64,000 bases of DNA from Pseudoselenomonas ruminantium. GTDB lineage: Bacteria > Bacillota > Negativicutes > Selenomonadales > Selenomonadaceae. The stretch is from contig NZ_FOQK01000004.1 in assembly GCF_900113715.1 (NCBI RefSeq), forward strand, positions 1-64,000, read 5' to 3'. Positions 24,333-33,538 of this stretch are shown here, piece after piece (position 1 is the stretch's first letter; each line of letters opens with the position of its first letter). Under the pieces are notes generated by a model. That model did not search any database. It was not told the DNA's origin and was given only the letters and a program-made list of their open reading frames with translations. Made by a program: the position numbers and the translations under genes.

Positions 24333-25247
24333 ATGGGTAAAGCAAACCGTAAGATGAATAAAAACAAAAAGAAAAAGGGACAGGAGATGCAGTCGGCTAT
24401 GGTACAGAAACTGCGTGAGGAACTGGGCGCGTTGTTTGCCGAAGAGAAATACAGCGATGTTATCAACAAGCTGGCTGAGCTCGTGCAGGCTGGCGACTAT
24501 GATCCGGAGATGCTCTATGCAGGTGCATACAGCTACTTCATGATTGGTGATTATGAGCGTTCGGCAAGCATGGTGGAAAATGTATTGAACTTTGCACCAG
24601 GTCATTTGGCAGCACGTATTCTGCTTGCACGTATCTGCATCTTGGAGGATCGCACCGATGATAGTCTGGCGATTTTCGATTTTGTCCTTGAGCATGGTGA
24701 GGGCCAGCTCACGCAGGAGCAGCGCGAGGATATGGAGGATATCCTTGATTACTATGGCCGCAATGAGGCAGATCATTTGAAGGCCGGGTTCCCGCATGTG
24801 GCGGCTTTCTTAGGCTTGACGCCAGCCGTAGTTCCGCAGGCGGCAGCTATCCCTGCAGAGCCAGCAGCGCCGGTAGTACCGCAGAATGTATCGCAGGAGA
24901 CTTCAGTGGTGGCAGGTGCGCCAATGGACGAGCCAGTGAAGGCAGAGGAAAAAGCAGCTGAAGATGTGGAAGCAGAGATTCAGGCCGTGCTGAACAAGGA
25001 TGCTTCACTTTGTGACAAGGTGCGTCTGTTGCAGGCCTTTGCTGGTGGTCATTTTACGGCAGGCGAATATGCAGCAGCAGCTAAGCTTTTAGAAGCTGCT
25101 CTTACTATCGATGGAAAGAATGCAAATGTCATCCGCAATCTGGCCGTACTGGCAAAACGCATGGGCAAGACGGACAAGGCCTTGGCGCTTGCCGCCAAAT
25201 TGCCACAGACGGACTTTTTGTTGCTTGATTTCCTGCTGCAGAAATGA
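24333..25247 (+). CDS. TPR-type helical protein with Ala/Pro/Glu linker
   Basis: The 304-residue protein starts with a Lys/Asn-rich stretch (KANRKMNKNKKKKG). TPR-like helices follow at about 20-140 (AEEKYSDVINKLAELVQAGD, GAYSYFMIGDYERSASMVEN), then an Ala/Pro/Glu-rich linker at about 165-215. A second set of TPR-like helices (GEYAAAAKLLEAALTIDGKN) lies near the C terminus. No catalytic domain or signal peptide is evident. It resembles the TPR portions of its neighbours and may be a scaffold for the glycosylation enzymes. GGGAG precedes the ATG. Confidence 0.6.
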   Translation: MGKANRKMNKNKKKKGQEMQSAMVQKLREELGALFAEEKYSDVINKLAELVQAGDYDPEMLYAGAYSYFMIGDYERSASMVENVLNFAPGHLAARILLARICILEDRTDDSLAIFDFVLEHGEGQLTQEQREDMEDILDYYGRNEADHLKAGFPHVAAFLGLTPAVVPQAAAIPAEPAAPVVPQNVSQETSVVAGAPMDEPVKAEEKAAEDVEAEIQAVLNKDASLCDKVRLLQAFAGGHFTAGEYAAAAKLLEAALTIDGKNANVIRNLAVLAKRMGKTDKALALAAKLPQTDFLLLDFLLQK

Positions 25248-25269
25248 GCAGGGAGGCTGCGGTAGAAGT

Positions 25270-27321
25270 ATGAATCTGACGGAAAACAGTAAAGTTTATA
25301 TCATGTGTCCTGCACATGCCTATTCGGGCGGGCCGACGCTGCTGCATCAGCTTGCAGCGTGTCTGTTGGCTGCTGGTGTGGATGCTGCTATGTATTATTG
25401 GCCGCTTACGGCAGAGAAGAAGGTTCATCCTGGTTATAAAAAATATAATTTGCCGTATACCGATGCTATCGATGACTGTCCGGATAATGTTCTGATTATC
25501 CCTGAGACCTTGTGCGGCTTTGTGCCGCAATCGCTGAAAATCCAGCGGGTTTTGTGGTGGCTTAGCGTCGATAATTGGTGGAAGCTGACCAATGAGTTCC
25601 TGCAGTATTATGAAGAACAGGCGAAAGCGTTTGATACGGAGCCGTTGCCAAATGTCTGGGCGTTGAATGATGCCGGCCTTACCCATTGGGTGCAGTCTGA
25701 GTACGCGCAGCGGTTCTTGCGGCTAAATGGTGTACCAGCGGAAAAGATACTGCCTGTTGGGGATTATCTCGACGAGGCCTTTTTGCTGCGCAATGAAACT
25801 GTAACGAAAGAAAACCGGCAGGATGTTGTTGCCTTCAATCCCCGGAAGGGCCTGGATTTTACGCGCAAACTCATGGAATATGCGCCAGATATTTCCTGGC
25901 GTCCCGTGCAGGATATGACGCCGGAGCAGGTGGAAGAATTCCTGCATACGGCGAAAGTCTATGTGGATTTTGGCAATCATCCGGGCAAGGACAGGATACC
26001 GCGCGAGGCCGTCCTGTCGGGGTGCTGCCTGATTACCGGCAGACGCGGTGCAGCAGCCAATGTGGTGGATATTCCTATTGCTGAGGATTTGAAATTTGCG
26101 GATACGGAGGAAAACATTCCGAATATCATAGCCAAAATCCGTGAACTGTTGGCAAATTACGAGCAGGAAGTCGGTCGCTATGCTGCCTATCGGCAGAAAA
26201 TCAAGCAGGAACCAGAACTTTTTTGCCAGCAGGTGCGGGAAGCTTTGGGAATTAAACCAGCTCGGGAAGCGACGGAACTCATTATCTCGCATGAGCTGGG
26301 CGGTGGAACGGAGGTGTTTTTGCAGGAATACCTGAGGCAGGTATCCGTGGCAAAAAAAATGGTTTTGCGTCCAAGCCAGGCACCGCGAAGCCTTGCCGAA
26401 TGGCAGGACTTGGTGCAACAAAACCATATCACGCAGATAACGGTCAATCATTTGCTCGGTTTTAGATTGTTTGAGATTATGGCGATTATAAGGAAGCTCG
26501 GCGTTCCCTATACGTTCTATGTACATGACTATTTGTGTGTTTGTCCCAATTGGTCGCTGGATTGTCAGGCCGCCTATTGTCCTAATTATCGCAACCAGCC
26601 GTATTGTCAGGGGATTTTCCAAGAACTATCGGTACCAAATCTTGATTTGGAGCTTTTCCGGCAGAATTTCCGGGAGTTCCTGGCAGGGGCAGCTGAAGTG
26701 ATTGCGCCGTCTGCCTATGCAGCCCAAGTGGTGAATCAATTCTATCCCGAAGTGAAGATTATGAGCCGTCCGCATAAATTGCAGCGCAATATCGAGCGGA
26801 CGTTTCAGCCGCAATTTGCGCGGACAGCGGAGCTTACGTTGACTTTTTTAGGGAACTTATGTGCACAAAAAGGCGCGCGTTATATCCTGCAGTTAAATAG
26901 CTGGATTAAGCGGCGCAATCTGCCCGTAAGGCTGGTTGTCGTCGGTGAAGATATTCAGGATGTCGCTGGTGACCGCGAGGGCATAATCATTACTGGCAAA
27001 TATAAATGCGAAAAAGTTTCGGATCTATTGGCCCAGCAGCAGACGGCGGCCGTACTTATCCCGAGTGCCTTCCCAGAGACATATTGCTATACGGCTAGTG
27101 AGGCTATTTTGGCCGGCTACCCAGTAGTTACGATGAATTGGGGGGCGCAGGCACTTCGGGTACAGCGGGCTGATTGCGGCTGGATAGTAAGCCGCGATAC
27201 GCCTGATCGTGGTCAGCTGGCTTTGCAGCGTCTTGTCCGCCATATGCTTACGCCAGCCGGCCGGCAGGATATTTTGCAAAAAGCGGCCAACACGAAGAAT
27301 TTCCGCAATGGCATGGAATAA
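25270..27321 (+). CDS. Large GT4-type glycosyltransferase with two Rossmann-like halves
   Basis: The 683-residue protein opens with VYIMCPAHAYSGGPTLLHQL, a GT-B type N-terminal motif. A first half ends in a segment with VYVDFGNHPGKDRIPREAVL. The second half (from about 335) begins ELIISHELGGGTEVFLQEYL and contains a GT4 donor site region (LIPSAFPETYCYTASEAILA, then GYPVVTMNWGAQA). It may be a fusion of two GT-B units, of which the C-terminal one shows the clearest family 4 signature. ATG 25270 was chosen as the first codon after GGGAGG (25251-25256); spacing is long, so the exact start is uncertain. Confidence 0.75.
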   Translation: MNLTENSKVYIMCPAHAYSGGPTLLHQLAACLLAAGVDAAMYYWPLTAEKKVHPGYKKYNLPYTDAIDDCPDNVLIIPETLCGFVPQSLKIQRVLWWLSVDNWWKLTNEFLQYYEEQAKAFDTEPLPNVWALNDAGLTHWVQSEYAQRFLRLNGVPAEKILPVGDYLDEAFLLRNETVTKENRQDVVAFNPRKGLDFTRKLMEYAPDISWRPVQDMTPEQVEEFLHTAKVYVDFGNHPGKDRIPREAVLSGCCLITGRRGAAANVVDIPIAEDLKFADTEENIPNIIAKIRELLANYEQEVGRYAAYRQKIKQEPELFCQQVREALGIKPAREATELIISHELGGGTEVFLQEYLRQVSVAKKMVLRPSQAPRSLAEWQDLVQQNHITQITVNHLLGFRLFEIMAIIRKLGVPYTFYVHDYLCVCPNWSLDCQAAYCPNYRNQPYCQGIFQELSVPNLDLELFRQNFREFLAGAAEVIAPSAYAAQVVNQFYPEVKIMSRPHKLQRNIERTFQPQFARTAELTLTFLGNLCAQKGARYILQLNSWIKRRNLPVRLVVVGEDIQDVAGDREGIIITGKYKCEKVSDLLAQQQTAAVLIPSAFPETYCYTASEAILAGYPVVTMNWGAQALRVQRADCGWIVSRDTPDRGQLALQRLVRHMLTPAGRQDILQKAANTKNFRNGME

Positions 27322-27351
27322 AAGTGAGTCAAGGAAAAAGAGTGGAGTCAT

Positions 27352-28353
27352 ATGCAACAGAAACCGCTATTATCGATAATTGTGCCGATGTATAATCGGC
27401 GACGATATATCATGGAATGTGTAAACAGCATCCGGCAGCAGACTTTTGCCGATTGGGAGCTCATATTGGTAGACGATGCTTCGACGGATGGGACACCGGC
27501 TTTGTGCAAGGCGGCATTTTGCGGGGACAGACGCATCAAGGTTGTGATGCAGGCACAGAATCAAGGTGTCAGCGCTGCGCGCAATCGTGGCTTAGAGCTG
27601 GCGCAGGGCGAGTATGTCACATTTGTTGACAGCGATGATTTTCTGCTGGCCGATGGCCTGCAGCATATGATGGGGATTGCGCTGGCGCATCAGCCGGATG
27701 TCATTTGGTCGATGGGACGCTACTATAAAAAGGCGGCACAGGAAGAATTGCTGCCGGCACCGGATGAGGCAGGCGACATGCAGGATTTAGCGGAGCTCTC
27801 GCCGGATATCGGCGAACGTGTGCAGTTGGTTTATGCTAGTCCGGCCTGGATAGGGGCTGTATGGAACCGCATATATAGGCGGCAGTTCCTGAAGGAGAAC
27901 CAGCTAAGATTTGAACTGCTGTCGGCTAATGAGGATACCTTATTCAATTTCCTATGCGTATTCCATGCTCGGAAATACATGGTTACGACAAAGCTTTATT
28001 ATGTCTATCGTCTGTCGGATGATTCGATTTTGCGGCAAGATAAGAATCTAGACCATTTGATGCGTCATGTGCAGGATACATTCAAGCTATCGGCAATTTT
28101 ATGGCGCAGCCTGCAGGCGATACCGTATTTCCAGCAGTATCCAAAGGCCGCAGATAAGGTGATGGAAAAGCTCTCAGGTTATATGCTGGAGATGCCGCAG
28201 CATTGGGGCTTTTATCCGACGCCGCCCGAGCATCGCCAAACGGTAGCCGACTGTGTAAGAGACGCGTTGACCGCTGATTTTGGTGATAAAGCATGGCTGG
28301 TGCAGTACCTTTATCGGCAATTTATGGAGAGTCAGGGAAGAGGCAGAACATGA
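27352..28353 (+). CDS. GT2 glycosyltransferase
   Basis: The 333-residue protein has a standard GT2 N-terminal domain: LLSIIVPMYNRRRYIMECVN, VDDASTDGTP, GVSAARNRGLELAQGEYVTF and the VDSDD metal site. A C-terminal helical domain of the EpsJ/WcaA type follows. It belongs to the same subgroup as the GT2 genes at 31368 and 34824. The ATG is preceded by AGTGGAG, and the stop overlaps the next start (ATGA). The sugar transferred cannot be read from the sequence. Confidence 0.88.
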   Translation: MQQKPLLSIIVPMYNRRRYIMECVNSIRQQTFADWELILVDDASTDGTPALCKAAFCGDRRIKVVMQAQNQGVSAARNRGLELAQGEYVTFVDSDDFLLADGLQHMMGIALAHQPDVIWSMGRYYKKAAQEELLPAPDEAGDMQDLAELSPDIGERVQLVYASPAWIGAVWNRIYRRQFLKENQLRFELLSANEDTLFNFLCVFHARKYMVTTKLYYVYRLSDDSILRQDKNLDHLMRHVQDTFKLSAILWRSLQAIPYFQQYPKAADKVMEKLSGYMLEMPQHWGFYPTPPEHRQTVADCVRDALTADFGDKAWLVQYLYRQFMESQGRGRT

Positions 28354-31352
28354 GCGTAGTGATTACAATCCCCATTTATCGGGAGACTTTAAGCATAACT
28401 GAAAAAGTATCGTTGCAGCAGCTAAAGCGAATCTTGGGACATTACCCGTGCGTTTTTGTGGCGCCAGAATCACTGGAATTTGATTATGAAGGTTTAGAAG
28501 ACGGCGTTGTCGTGGAGCGCTTCCCCGATCATTATTTCACGAGCATTACCAGCTATAGTCAATTGCTGCTCACCGAAAAGTATTATGCACGGTTTGCAGC
28601 TTACGATTATCTGCTGATTTATCAGCTCGATGCGTTTGTCTTTTCGGACCGGCTGCAGGAGTTCTGTGATTTGGGCTATGACTATATTGGTGCGCCGATT
28701 GCGCCGTCGAATCCCATTTGGCATGCCATTGGTGCACGCGTGGGCAATGGCGGCCTGTCGTTGCGGAAAATTACGGCGGCAAGGCAGGCGCTCAAACGCT
28801 GGGAGCAGCTTCCTGTAGGGCGGCAGCAGATTTTCCAGGATGTTTTTTTGCAGGTCGAGGACTTGTTTTGGGGCTGGTGCGGGGTTCAGTCAGATTTTGA
28901 TTTTCGGTGTGCGCCGATTGCGACTGCCTTGCAGTTTGCTGTGCAGGAAGAGGTACAGCGATGTTATCGGCGGATCGAGGCGGGAACTTTGCAGCCTTTT
29001 GGCTGTCATGGCTGGAATGAAAGCCATGTGGCGTTCTGGCAGCGGAAGATTGCAGCTTGTGGCTATGACCTTACGGGACATGCCTGTGTAGATGGTAAGA
29101 GCCGCCGGCGGACAGATTTAGAGGCTTATTGGCAGAAACGCCAGTATATGGATATGGCAAGGCTTTGGGGGGCTTTGCGCCACGGAAAACATACGGAAAT
29201 GATGCTATTGCTTATGACCTGGCTGGATCGCTATCCAGCTGGGGATAAGGCATGGATCGGCTATGGCGAAGAACTGCAATATTTCTGGCGCAGCTGCCGG
29301 CAACAGCGGCTCACGGAGCCAACGATGGTATTGGCTTGGGAGCGGTTGGAGCAGGTGCTCGATGAAGCAATACTTCGCAGTTTGCAGGTTGGTGAAGGGG
29401 AGAAAAATCTTCTCTGGCTGCTTGAAAGCCTGCAGCCGCTTATCGCTCAGTCCAAGACAGTGGCCGCTGAGCAGCTTTGCCAGCAGATTGAGGAAATTCG
29501 CTGGCAAGAGTGGGAGGCTAAGGCTCAGTATGCAGAACCGGCTCCCGCTGCGATAAAGAAATATCATATCGCAGCCATTGGCATAGTCAAGAACGAAATG
29601 GATATCATTGAAAGTTTCGTGCGCCATACGTTGAGCTTTGCCGATGAACTGTTGCTTATCGACCATCAGAGTACAGACAAGACGGCAGAAATCCTGCGGG
29701 CCTTGCAGCAGGAAGGCTTGCCTCTTACTGTACATACATCGAATCGGGTCGAATATGCCCAGGGCGATATGACGACAGATCTCTTGTATGAAGCAATCAA
29801 TAAGCATGGGGCCGATTTGGTTATTCCGCTGGATGCGGATGAGTTCCTGGTAGGCACTAAGCCCGGGAAGAGCATACGGGAATATTTAGAAGACTTGGAT
29901 AGGGAGTTTGTATATAAGCTGCCCTGGCGGCGTTATAGTCCTTATCAGCCAGATGTGCGGCGTGAGGAGTTCCTGTTGGCGCGGCCGGCTCTGGGGGACA
30001 TTTACCGTGATGCGGGAAATAAATGCATCGTCGGGGCCAAGGCCGTATTAGACAATAAGCTCCAAGTGATACAGGGTAACCATTATCTGTATTCGGTACA
30101 AGAGGGCAAGATGGTGGGCAGGGATATGCTGGATTGCCAGACACTGGAAATCGCGCATTTCTATTGGCGCAGTTCCGAGCAGTTCCAAACAAAGATTGCG
30201 GTTGCCTGGCCAATTCTCGTATCGAAATATTCGCTGGCTTCTATCGGTGGTGGCGGTTACCGCCTCTTCCATCAGCGGCTGATAAAGGGCGAAGCCATCA
30301 ATCCGTTTGAATTTTTCAAACGGGTCAATGGGGTAGATTTACGGCCGTTGGTGCAGCCGCAGAAACTGCGCTATAGTCAGCAGGTCACGCCAAATCCGCA
30401 GGTCAATCTGATGCAGGCCAGTGTTTTGCTGGCGGAACGATTGAAGGAAGAGAAGATATTGGCTCGCAAGATATGGGTCACGACAATCGTTCCTTATCTC
30501 GGGGAGTGGGAGGAATTTTGCTTGCGTCTAAAGCAGGTGGCAGACCAGGAGTATCCTTATCGGCAGGTATTGATTCCCTGCATGAATCAGGTAAACAGCA
30601 GCGATTGGATGAAAATCAAGGAGAGCTGCAAGCGGAATCTGCCAAAGCAGCTCGACTGGCAGGTTTTGGCAGATTCGCCAGCGGGGGAGGTATTTACCCA
30701 GCTTTCGGCAACTGCTAAAGGCGATTTTATCCATTGGCAGTTGCCGGGAACAGAAATGGCTGCCAATTTTATGTTACGTATGGTGTCAGCTATCGCGGAA
30801 CAGAATGTCCCTATCAGTCTATTGATATCCGACGGGCCAGAGGACTATCGCAATGAGCTTCCCTATATTACGATTCATCCTATGGATAATACGCAAGTGG
30901 CTTATTGTGTGACTTTTTGGCAGCGGCTGGTCGAAATCGGCAAATATCCGGCTGGTGGTTTGACGGGGGCCTTGATGGCCCGGCGCTTGATGGATGCGTG
31001 CGGCTGGCTGCGGCAGGCTTTTTTGCGGCCTGAGGGCTATATGCTGCCATTTACGGCTTGGAAAATCCTGCTTACTGCAGGTGATACGCAGTTGGTTGGC
31101 GTGATAACCGAGTGCTATGCTTGGCCCCAGACGGTGGAACTGCCGCTGGAAACGCTCGTCATGCATCAGCTGGAGTGGTATGAACTGCTGCAGCAGGCAA
31201 AAAATGATTGGCCGGTGGAGTCTTGGCAGGAGGCTGTCAGTCACTATTGCCAGAATGGTGAGCGTTTGCTGTCACGGGCTATTGCCGAGGGGATAGATAC
31301 TGCAGCACCGCTCTGGCAGCATTATCAGCAAACGCTGCTGCAGATCTTATGA
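28350..31352 (+). CDS. DUF5672 domain fused to a GT2-like (Glyco_tranf_2_4) enzyme
   Basis: The 1000-residue protein has a DUF5672 domain at about 1-240 (VVITIPIYRETLSITEKVSL, YDYLLIYQLDAFVFSDRL, GYDYIGAPIA, ARVGNGGLSLR, FGCHGWN). A helical linker follows. A GT2-like domain lies at about 405-640 (IAAIGIVKNEMDIIESFVRH, DxD at D495/D497, EIAHFYWRSSEQFQTKIA), and a further GT2-like C-terminal domain begins KIWVTTIVPYLGEWEEF. DUF5672 proteins are putative glycosyltransferases found in polysaccharide loci. The gene at 40317 encodes a stand-alone DUF5672 and that at 43903 a stand-alone version of the last two domains. The start overlaps the previous stop (ATGA). Confidence 0.82.
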   Translation: MSVVITIPIYRETLSITEKVSLQQLKRILGHYPCVFVAPESLEFDYEGLEDGVVVERFPDHYFTSITSYSQLLLTEKYYARFAAYDYLLIYQLDAFVFSDRLQEFCDLGYDYIGAPIAPSNPIWHAIGARVGNGGLSLRKITAARQALKRWEQLPVGRQQIFQDVFLQVEDLFWGWCGVQSDFDFRCAPIATALQFAVQEEVQRCYRRIEAGTLQPFGCHGWNESHVAFWQRKIAACGYDLTGHACVDGKSRRRTDLEAYWQKRQYMDMARLWGALRHGKHTEMMLLLMTWLDRYPAGDKAWIGYGEELQYFWRSCRQQRLTEPTMVLAWERLEQVLDEAILRSLQVGEGEKNLLWLLESLQPLIAQSKTVAAEQLCQQIEEIRWQEWEAKAQYAEPAPAAIKKYHIAAIGIVKNEMDIIESFVRHTLSFADELLLIDHQSTDKTAEILRALQQEGLPLTVHTSNRVEYAQGDMTTDLLYEAINKHGADLVIPLDADEFLVGTKPGKSIREYLEDLDREFVYKLPWRRYSPYQPDVRREEFLLARPALGDIYRDAGNKCIVGAKAVLDNKLQVIQGNHYLYSVQEGKMVGRDMLDCQTLEIAHFYWRSSEQFQTKIAVAWPILVSKYSLASIGGGGYRLFHQRLIKGEAINPFEFFKRVNGVDLRPLVQPQKLRYSQQVTPNPQVNLMQASVLLAERLKEEKILARKIWVTTIVPYLGEWEEFCLRLKQVADQEYPYRQVLIPCMNQVNSSDWMKIKESCKRNLPKQLDWQVLADSPAGEVFTQLSATAKGDFIHWQLPGTEMAANFMLRMVSAIAEQNVPISLLISDGPEDYRNELPYITIHPMDNTQVAYCVTFWQRLVEIGKYPAGGLTGALMARRLMDACGWLRQAFLRPEGYMLPFTAWKILLTAGDTQLVGVITECYAWPQTVELPLETLVMHQLEWYELLQQAKNDWPVESWQEAVSHYCQNGERLLSRAIAEGIDTAAPLWQHYQQTLLQIL

Positions 31353-31367
31353 TGAAGGGAAGCTAAT

Positions 31368-32291
31368 ATGGTTAACATATCTGTAATTGTGCCGATTTAT
31401 AACAAGGTCCAATATTTGCAGCGGGCTATTGACAGTATACTGGCACAGACTATGCAGAATTTTGAAATATTGCTCATCGACGATTGCTCTACCGATGGCA
31501 GCTATGAATTATGCCAGTCCTTGTACGGAAAGCAAGAGCGGGTGCATTTATGGCAAAATGTGGAAAACATGGGCGCTAGTGCTACGCGCAATGCTGGTAT
31601 TGAAGCAGCGTGTGGCCGGTTTATCGCTTTTGTTGATGCCGATGATGTACTTCACCCCGATTATTTGAAGCGGATGTATCAAATGGCATTGCGGGAAAAT
31701 GCCGATATCGTAGCGGAGGGCAGCGGAGAAACTACGGGGCCTTTAGGACTGGAGATCCCATTGGCCCAGCGTGCCGAATATGTCTGGCAAGGCAAGTATA
31801 GGACAGCCTGTTATCAGAAGTTGTTTTCACGTGAGTTGATTTTACGTAGCAATATCCGGTTTCATCCCATCGTATTCCTTGAGGATGTTTTGTTTTCTAT
31901 CGAAGCGCTATTGGCAGCGAAACGGTTTGCTTTACTGCCGGATACGCTGTATGAAATCATTGAGACCCCGGAATCCATCACGCGTGGGGATTTGCTGGCG
32001 AAAGCTCCACAATATGTGGATTCCGTGGTAAAAGCTATCCGTTTTCTGTCTGACTATATGGAGTCCATTCCTGATTTAGCGGCAGATAAGGGAAGTAAAC
32101 AGATATTATTCGTATTTATCATGCAGTTATCGTTATTGTCGCATTTTTATGATTTGACCAAACAGCATTCCCTGGAGGCAATCAATGAGCAGATACGGCC
32201 GGTTATGGAAAAAGAATTTGGTGAGAACTATCAATATGTGACGTTGCTGCTGGACTGGTGTATGAATAAAAACAGGAAGGAGCAAGAATAA
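31368..32291 (+). CDS. GT2 glycosyltransferase
   Basis: The 307-residue protein shows ISVIVPIYNKVQYLQRAIDS, IDDCSTDGS, GASATRNAGIEAACGRFIAF and the VDADD metal site, then a helical C-terminal region. It is a close relative of the gene at 34824, and both are followed directly by a TibC-like gene. The stop (TAA 32289-32291) overlaps the next ATG by one base. GAAGGGAAG lies upstream of its ATG. Confidence 0.88.
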   Translation: MVNISVIVPIYNKVQYLQRAIDSILAQTMQNFEILLIDDCSTDGSYELCQSLYGKQERVHLWQNVENMGASATRNAGIEAACGRFIAFVDADDVLHPDYLKRMYQMALRENADIVAEGSGETTGPLGLEIPLAQRAEYVWQGKYRTACYQKLFSRELILRSNIRFHPIVFLEDVLFSIEALLAAKRFALLPDTLYEIIETPESITRGDLLAKAPQYVDSVVKAIRFLSDYMESIPDLAADKGSKQILFVFIMQLSLLSHFYDLTKQHSLEAINEQIRPVMEKEFGENYQYVTLLLDWCMNKNRKEQE

Positions 32292-33538
32292 TGGAGATGT
32301 TTCCGTATCCCATCCAGTATTTCCCTTGCCGCAAATATTCGGAAAAGCAGCAGGAATTGATGGAAGAAAACAATCGTATATTTTTTAATGAAATGCATGT
32401 TCATATGGGAGCTGTAGCTGGCGATACGGGCATTGACGGGTTGAAGCTGGATTTCCGCAATGGGCTTCGCTTGCAGGTCCCCGCAGGGGATTATCATGTG
32501 CGGATAGCAGATGCCGAAACTGGCACGGTGTATTTTGATGAAGATGCAGCCGAAGTCATCCTGGTATCGGAGGAAAAATATTATATCCCGTGGTTTATCG
32601 AGGTCTTTAACGCGGGGCAGAAGGTGTTTGAGCATTGCTTTGATCCGACAGGGCAGCGTATCCATATTGGCGTTGTCAGTACGGCTATGGGCGACACGAT
32701 TGCCTTCTTGCCTGCGGCTGTTATGTTTGCCAAGCAGTATCAAGCGAAAATCTCGATTGATGTCCGTGAAAAGTGGCGGGAGTTTATCCAGTGTGCCTAT
32801 CCGGAGATTGAGCAATGCGAGAAAATTCCCGAGGATACTTATGCGGTTTTCTGGCTCGTAATCGGTTTTGATGATCCGCATTTTATCCCGACGGATGGAC
32901 GGCGGATTCCGATGCGGGCATCGGCGCAGTATATTCTCGGACAGGATTGTATCGCACCGCGTATTCCCTGGAAACCGCGTAAACTGCGGACAATCGCAGA
33001 ACCTTATGTGTGCATTGGCGTGCAGGCTTCGGGCGTAGCTAAGACCTGGCAGTGGCCAAATGGCTGGGACGAAATCGTGGCGTATCTGAAACAACTCGGC
33101 TATCGGGTGCTGTGCATTGATCGCGACAGGGTTGTAAGTGACCAAGGCATCACTGTAAAGATGCCAGCGGGCGCCGAGGACTTTACGGGCAATATTCCAC
33201 TGGCTGAGCGGGCTGATATGCTGGCGTATGCCGATTTTTTCATCGGCCTTGGCAGTGGCCTTTCGTGGTTGGCCTGGATGGCGGGGTGTCCTGTTATCAT
33301 GATTGCTGGCTTTTCGGCAGTTTGGTATGAATTCCCGGAGGTTTATCGGGTCATGAATCCCCGCGTATGCAATGGCTGTTTCAATGATGTCCGTGTTCAT
33401 TTCTTGCGGAAAATTTGCCCGTATCATGAGCAGAAGAGTCCGCATTATCTGGAGTGCCAGCGTCAGATTGCTCCGGTAATGGTGAAAAAAGCTATCGATC
33501 GTTGCCGGCAGGAGCATAAGAAGGAGTTGCTGCAATGA
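32291..33538 (+). CDS. TibC/Aah-type autotransporter O-heptosyltransferase homologue (copy 1)
   Basis: The 415-residue protein matches the layout of TibC-family enzymes, which transfer heptose from ADP-heptose to serines of self-associating adhesins. The N-terminal beta-rich domain holds GIDGLKLDFRNGLRLQVPAG and DYHVRIADAETGTVYFDE. The GT9-like catalytic region begins near 120, with the presumed catalytic Asp135 in AMGDTIAF. The donor half holds EPYVCIGVQASGVAKTWQWP, then PAGAEDFTGN and FIGLGSGLSWLAWMAGCPVI. Four cysteines (C360, C363, C376, C389) form the metal-binding finger of the family. The TAATG and ATGA overlaps couple it to both neighbours. The acceptor is unknown; flagellin or the TpsA adhesin are candidates. 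Confidence 0.88.
   Translation: MEMFPYPIQYFPCRKYSEKQQELMEENNRIFFNEMHVHMGAVAGDTGIDGLKLDFRNGLRLQVPAGDYHVRIADAETGTVYFDEDAAEVILVSEEKYYIPWFIEVFNAGQKVFEHCFDPTGQRIHIGVVSTAMGDTIAFLPAAVMFAKQYQAKISIDVREKWREFIQCAYPEIEQCEKIPEDTYAVFWLVIGFDDPHFIPTDGRRIPMRASAQYILGQDCIAPRIPWKPRKLRTIAEPYVCIGVQASGVAKTWQWPNGWDEIVAYLKQLGYRVLCIDRDRVVSDQGITVKMPAGAEDFTGNIPLAERADMLAYADFFIGLGSGLSWLAWMAGCPVIMIAGFSAVWYEFPEVYRVMNPRVCNGCFNDVRVHFLRKICPYHEQKSPHYLECQRQIAPVMVKKAIDRCRQEHKKELLQ

Noticed and set aside
25723-26622. Antisense open frame of about 300 codons opposite the GT4-type gene
   Set aside because: Same reasoning: the + strand protein has GT4 motifs, and the reverse product is low in recognisable structure and has no ribosome site or partner genes.
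32231-33535. Long antisense open frame of 434 codons opposite the first TibC-like gene
   Set aside because: The + strand frame encodes a clear family with all motifs and overlapping operon neighbours; the antisense frame is a by-product of its codon bias and shows no recognisable protein features.
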